Source of the DNA: Acidobacteria bacterium UBA6911 | GTDB taxonomy: Bacteria > Acidobacteriota > UBA6911 | Reading direction: 5' to 3' | Assembly (NCBI GenBank): GCA_002451015.1 | Contig: DKBB01000118.1 | Location: forward strand, 3,936-11,010 | DNA: 7,075 bases | Part shown: positions 6,029 through 7,075 of the stretch, in pieces | Layout of the letters: each line of letters begins with the position of its first letter | How positions within the stretch are numbered: the first letter of the stretch is position 1 | Program-made: the position numbers and the translations under genes | The notes under the pieces: model-generated | What the model saw: only the letters and a program-made list of their open reading frames with translations | Told to the model about the DNA's origin: nothing | The model's database searches: none

Positions 6029-6034
6029 TATAAT
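6029..6034 (+). promoter_or_regulatory. -10 element of the rdhA promoter
   Basis: TATAAT matches the consensus exactly and would place the transcript start near 6041, about 31 bases upstream of rdhA. No hexamer resembling TTGACA occurs 16-18 bases upstream; that position is filled by the 13-bp direct repeat. The promoter therefore probably needs an activator. Confidence 0.5.
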
Positions 6035-6071
6035 GCCCGGAAACCGGAACCCCCTGAATAAAAGGAGACTT

Positions 6072-7075
6072 ATGATGGATGCTTCCTCCGACAAAGGTCT
6101 TTCCCGGAGAAACCTGCTGAAACTGGCCGGCATTACGGGCGTAGCCGTACAGGCAGGCGCGCTGGTTGTGGCTGGAAAACAGGAAGGCAAATCCTCCGAA
6201 AGTTACACCGGGTGGGAATCGTTCCATCCGGGCACCCAGTTTTTTAACCGCAAGCCTTTCGAATTTGAAGGCCCTGCTCATAAACCGATCGGTGAAATCC
6301 GCCGTCCGAGTCACCACACCGACTATGTTTTTCAGAGAGTCGGGAGTTTCGAGCAGGCATATCGCAAACACCCGGAATGGACACTGAAAGATCCGATCGA
6401 AAACCTGGAGTTGATCCCGGAACTGGAAGCCTTCTACAAGGAATTTCCGGAGCGTCTGGAATGGGACTTCAAAACATTCTCCGAAACCATACCGAACAAT
6501 CGCAAGGATTCCGCAAAATACCGTGACTATTACCTGCTTGCACTGGCTTATGAAGCGGGATTTTCCGCGCACGCAAGTTATATTAGAACGTCTATGCGTA
6601 TGGGCCCACCGGAAGAATCCGATTTTCCCGGTCGCGACATGATGGGGCGTCCGCCGAGAGATCCGGTTCCATTCAGGACTCCCGAGCTCGCATCCGAATT
6701 CATTAAGGAAATAGCCCATCGATACGGGGCGACGCTTGTAGGCATTACGAAGACGAATCCGAACTGGCTCTATTCGGAAGGCTGGCGTGGCTGCTCTCAG
6801 GATTATGATTTTTCGGTAATGCCGGCGCACTGGGAAAATGCCATCGTCATCGGGGTTCCGATGGAATGGGACGTCGTAATGAGCAACCCGCAGTTCGGCA
6901 CCAGCAACGATGCCTATGACCGGGTGACAACAGCCGCCCTTCGACTGGAGGGAATGATTAAATTCCTGGGATACCCTGCACGCTCCCACACGCCGTTGAC
7001 CGACTACGATCTGATCGTCCCGCCACACGCCGTGGAAGCCGGCTTGGGAGAAATCGGACGTACGGGATTCTGCAT
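6072..7075 (+). CDS. rdhA: Reductive dehalogenase catalytic subunit RdhA, N-terminal part
   Basis: This is the first 334 codons of an RdhA-type enzyme, open to the right edge. RdhA proteins are corrinoid and iron-sulfur enzymes that remove halogens from organohalides, usually on the outer face of the cytoplasmic membrane. SRRNLLK (11-17) is a twin-arginine signal, followed by a hydrophobic stretch to about residue 34. Typical RdhA features follow: FFNRKPFEFEGP (57-68), RYGATLVGIT (217-226), ENAIVIGVPMEWD (255-267), NDAYDRVTTAALRLEGMIKFLGY (279-301), and AGLGEIGRTGFC (323-334). Tyr282 is a candidate for the catalytic tyrosine by position, which I infer without an alignment. The two C-terminal iron-sulfur motifs and any rdhB anchor gene would lie beyond the window. 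Two adjacent ATGs exist (6072, 6075). AAAGGAG (6061-6067) is 4 and 7 bases away respectively, so 6075 may be the true start. Expression seems controlled by the direct-repeat promoter upstream. Confidence 0.92.
   Translation, partial: MMDASSDKGLSRRNLLKLAGITGVAVQAGALVVAGKQEGKSSESYTGWESFHPGTQFFNRKPFEFEGPAHKPIGEIRRPSHHTDYVFQRVGSFEQAYRKHPEWTLKDPIENLELIPELEAFYKEFPERLEWDFKTFSETIPNNRKDSAKYRDYYLLALAYEAGFSAHASYIRTSMRMGPPEESDFPGRDMMGRPPRDPVPFRTPELASEFIKEIAHRYGATLVGITKTNPNWLYSEGWRGCSQDYDFSVMPAHWENAIVIGVPMEWDVVMSNPQFGTSNDAYDRVTTAALRLEGMIKFLGYPARSHTPLTDYDLIVPPHAVEAGLGEIGRTGFC

Noticed and set aside
5781..7028. 415-codon open frame on the minus strand opposite rdhA
   Set aside because: The translated product is Arg/Phe/His-rich with no recognisable domain, and it is antisense to a clear RdhA sequence and overlaps the LysE gene start. 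It is a shadow of rdhA codon bias.

Overview
The window reads as a compact, bacterial, moderately GC-rich stretch (hand counts of sampled 60-base blocks range from about 40 to 67 % GC). A Tat-exported, corrinoid-type reductive dehalogenase at the right edge, together with a radical SAM enzyme, points to an anaerobe. An organohalide-respiring or facultatively dehalogenating Desulfobacterota-like organism would fit, but nothing here fixes the taxon.

Left half, minus strand (2791 down to 1): a likely four-gene operon. The first gene is a MarR-type regulator fused to a GNAT acetyltransferase. It overlaps by 4 bases (ATGA) a PLP-dependent alanine/ornithine-racemase-family enzyme. A 96-residue Cys-rich protein of unknown function follows 13 bases later, and then a sodium:solute symporter whose 3' end is cut by the window edge. 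A good sigma70-type promoter (TTGACA, 17 bases, TAATAT) lies upstream of the fusion gene, with a 14-bp inverted repeat on the predicted transcription start, as expected for MarR autorepression. The set suggests uptake of an amino acid (or derivative) and its racemisation, with a regulator that may sense or acylate a related molecule.

The 382-base divergent intergenic region (2792-3173) holds both promoters, a candidate structured leader and a second 14-bp inverted repeat.

Centre, plus strand (3174-5222): a small radical SAM enzyme without a Cys-rich auxiliary-cluster domain is followed 15 bases later by a flavin amine oxidase/protoporphyrinogen-oxidase-like protein. This two-gene module is the best candidate for an undescribed pathway in the window. 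Its substrate cannot be named from sequence, and the two genes differ in base composition.

Right part: a LysE/RhtB-type exporter on the minus strand (5928-5308) converges on the flavoprotein gene. It is divergent from the reductive dehalogenase gene rdhA (6072 to the window edge). The LysE-rdhA intergenic region carries a perfect 13-bp tandem direct repeat directly upstream of a consensus TATAAT that lacks a -35 box, which suggests activator-controlled rdhA expression.
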